Part shown: in pieces, positions 32,525 to 34,094 of the stretch
Position numbering within the stretch: position 1 is the first letter of the stretch
Layout of the letters: every line of letters starts with the position of its first letter
Assembly: GCA_023389055.1 (NCBI GenBank)
Contig: JAEWFA010000043.1
Coordinates: forward strand, 1-34,094
Origin: Pseudomonadota bacterium
GTDB taxonomy: Bacteria; Pseudomonadota; Gammaproteobacteria; Burkholderiales; Burkholderiaceae_E
Direction of reading: 5' to 3'
DNA length: 34,094 nt
Program-made: the position numbers and the translations under genes
Notes under the pieces: generated by a model
Database searches by the model: none
What the model saw: the letters and a program-made list of their open reading frames with translations, nothing else
Told to the model about the DNA's origin: nothing

Positions 32525-33826
32525 CTACACCATCCTCGACGGCAGCCAGGTCGCGAGCCACGGGAACCAGGCGAGCACCACGAGCCGCACCATGTCGACG
32601 ATGGCGAAGGGCGCAATGCCGCGAACGACGGTGGCCAGCGGCACGTTGCCGATCGACTGGATCACGAACAGGTTGATGCCCACCGGCGGCAGGATCATGC
32701 CGATCTCGCAGACGGTGATCAGCATCACGCCGAACCAGATCGGGTCGAAGCCCAGCGCCGTGACGAGCTGGAACACCGGGCCCACGGTGAGCAGGATCAT
32801 CGACAGCTCGTCCATCAGCGCGCCGAGCACCACGTAGGTAAGCATCAGCACGAGCATCACGACCCAGCGGTTCCACTGAAGATGGTCCACCGTCGCGATC
32901 AACGCGTCGGTGAGCCCGGTGGCTTCGATGAACGCATTGAAGATCCCCGCTCCGATCAGAATGACGAAGATCATCCCGCTGGTCAGCGCCGTCTCGGTGA
33001 AGCCGCGCCCGATCATGCGAAGCGTCAACCGTCCCGAGAAGGCGGCGAGCACGATCGCGCCCACCGCCCCGACGGCCGCCGCTTCGGTCGGCGAGAACCA
33101 GCCGAAATACATCCCGCCGAGCACGAGGCCGAACAGCAACGCCACCTGCCAGACGGCTCGCAACGCGCGCAGCCGTTCGCTCCACGTACTGCGCGCGCCG
33201 GCCGGACCCGCCTCGGCCCGACGGCGAACCGACCAGGCGACGGCGATGCCGTACAGCAGCATGCCCAGGATGCCGGGCAGCACGCCGGCGAGGAACAGGC
33301 GCCCGATCGACTGCTCGGTGGCCAGCCCGTAGATGACGAACAGGATCGACGGCGGAATGATCACGCCCAGCGTCCCGCCGGCAGCGACCGACGCGCACGC
33401 GAGCGAATCGGCGTAGCCGTGCCGACGCATCTCGGGCAGCGCCACGCGCCCCATCGTCGCAGTCGTCGCGATGCCGGAGCCGCTCACCGCACCGAAGATC
33501 GCGCAGCCGCCGACGGTGGCCATCGCCAGCCCGCCGCGCAGGTGCCCCACGATCGTCGCGACGAACGAATACAGCGCCTGCGACAGCCCGGCGTGCCCGG
33601 CGAACACCCCCATCGCGATGAACAGCGGCACGACCGACAGCGAATACGGAAACACCGCCTCGAAGGTCGTTCGCCCGAGCATGAAGCCCGAAGTCTCGAT
33701 GCCCGAGGCCATCGTCAACCCGGCAAAGCCGACCGCTCCCATCGCGATCGCCACCGGCAGCCGCAGCATCACCAGCGCGATGACGGCAGCAAAGCCGATG
33801 ACGCCGAGCAGTGGCGACGCGGTCAT
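32525..33826 (-). CDS. dctM: TRAP transporter large permease subunit DctM
   Basis: A 433-residue TRAP (DctM/SiaM) large membrane subunit with about 12-13 helices. Family motifs are visible: VPLFIAMGVFAGHAG, FGAVSGSGIATTATMG (about residues 116-131) and GGTLGVIIPPSILFVIYGLAT (about 155-175). ATG 33826 gives MTASPLLGVIGF, a typical DctM start; the ribosome site is weak. It would need a DctP binding protein and a DctQ subunit. No clear DctQ is readable upstream in the window. It is convergent with the MarR gene, with only 6 bases between stops. Confidence 0.9.
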   Translation of the reverse strand: MTASPLLGVIGFAAVIALVMLRLPVAIAMGAVGFAGLTMASGIETSGFMLGRTTFEAVFPYSLSVVPLFIAMGVFAGHAGLSQALYSFVATIVGHLRGGLAMATVGGCAIFGAVSGSGIATTATMGRVALPEMRRHGYADSLACASVAAGGTLGVIIPPSILFVIYGLATEQSIGRLFLAGVLPGILGMLLYGIAVAWSVRRRAEAGPAGARSTWSERLRALRAVWQVALLFGLVLGGMYFGWFSPTEAAAVGAVGAIVLAAFSGRLTLRMIGRGFTETALTSGMIFVILIGAGIFNAFIEATGLTDALIATVDHLQWNRWVVMLVLMLTYVVLGALMDELSMILLTVGPVFQLVTALGFDPIWFGVMLITVCEIGMILPPVGINLFVIQSIGNVPLATVVRGIAPFAIVDMVRLVVLAWFPWLATWLPSRMV

Positions 33827-34094
33827 GTCGCGGCGCAGATCAGCTCGCGCAAAGGCGCGGGGGAGGCCGAAGTCCGCGCATCGAACGCCGGGGGTCGGAC
33901 GGGGAGCGCGCGTGCGCGTCCTGGCCATTCGCTCGTGCTGCGCCGACGCCCCTCGAGCGGCAGGCGGCAGCGGGCCGGTGGGGCGCGCCGTCGGCGGGCA
34001 TCGCGGCGGCTGCGGGCGCCGTAACGGCACGCTGTGGCTTCGCTGTGGGCGGTGGCGCGGCGTCTGCGGCGCCGAGCAGCGCAGCGTCCGGGTC
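33827..34094 (-). other. Unassigned GC-rich segment upstream of dctM
   Basis: I expected the C-terminus of a DctQ subunit here, and one minus-strand frame does end in TGA overlapping the dctM ATG. All three frames read as Pro/Ala/Arg-rich sequence without a membrane helix, so I cannot support a gene. A long, low-complexity DctQ tail cut by the window edge remains possible. Confidence 0.3.

Overview
This is a GC-rich, gene-dense bacterial segment. Most genes are joined by 1-4 base stop/start overlaps (ATGA, TGATG, GTGA). The gene content (Alcaligenes-like aromatic amine dehydrogenase, DUF1302/DUF1329 proteins, six-gene Mrp antiporter, TRAP DctM, EutR-like AraC regulator) points to a proteobacterium, most likely a betaproteobacterium of the Burkholderiales. 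That placement is inferred from content, not from a marker gene. No rRNA, tRNA, CRISPR array, insertion sequence or integrase was seen.

Layout. (1) 51-8816, minus strand: a P-type cation ATPase followed by an Mrp-type Na+/H+ antiporter operon (mrpA with fused mrpB, then C, D, E, F, G). The ATPase gene overlaps mrpA by 4 bases. (2) 8875-9864, minus strand: an AraC/EutR-like regulator, divergent from the next block across a 282-base control region. (3) 10147-26791, plus strand: a 14-gene run. It starts with a tryptophan-tryptophylquinone (TTQ) amine dehydrogenase set (aauB-E-D-A), continues with an envelope/export module (DUF1329, DUF1302, RND exporter, TerB-like protein, YCF48 propeller), and then an aldehyde dehydrogenase, a small cytochrome c, two MauG-type di-haem proteins and a quinol-NO-reductase-like protein. 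(4) 26850-30279, minus strand: UPF0261/Tm-1-like protein, class III aminotransferase and HAD hydrolase. (5) 30552-32518, plus strand: APC permease and MarR regulator, divergent from block 4 across an operator-like region. (6) 32525-33826, minus strand: a TRAP large permease subunit, followed by unassigned sequence to the window end.

How block 3 may work: the TTQ enzyme oxidises a primary (probably arylalkyl) amine in the periplasm to an aldehyde and ammonia. The aldehyde dehydrogenase makes the acid, the small cytochrome may take the electrons, and the MauG-type proteins would finish TTQ. The last gene is the standout. It has a qNOR architecture, but one FeB histidine is replaced by Asn, the second active-site Glu by Gln, and three quinol-site residues are lost. 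From memory, these are the substitutions used to recognise putative NO dismutases, which make N2 and O2 from NO. Its start lies 2 bases after the second mauG-like gene. A possible reading is that NO-derived oxygen, or NO handling more generally, supports quinone-cofactor maturation or amine oxidation when O2 is scarce. That link is inference.
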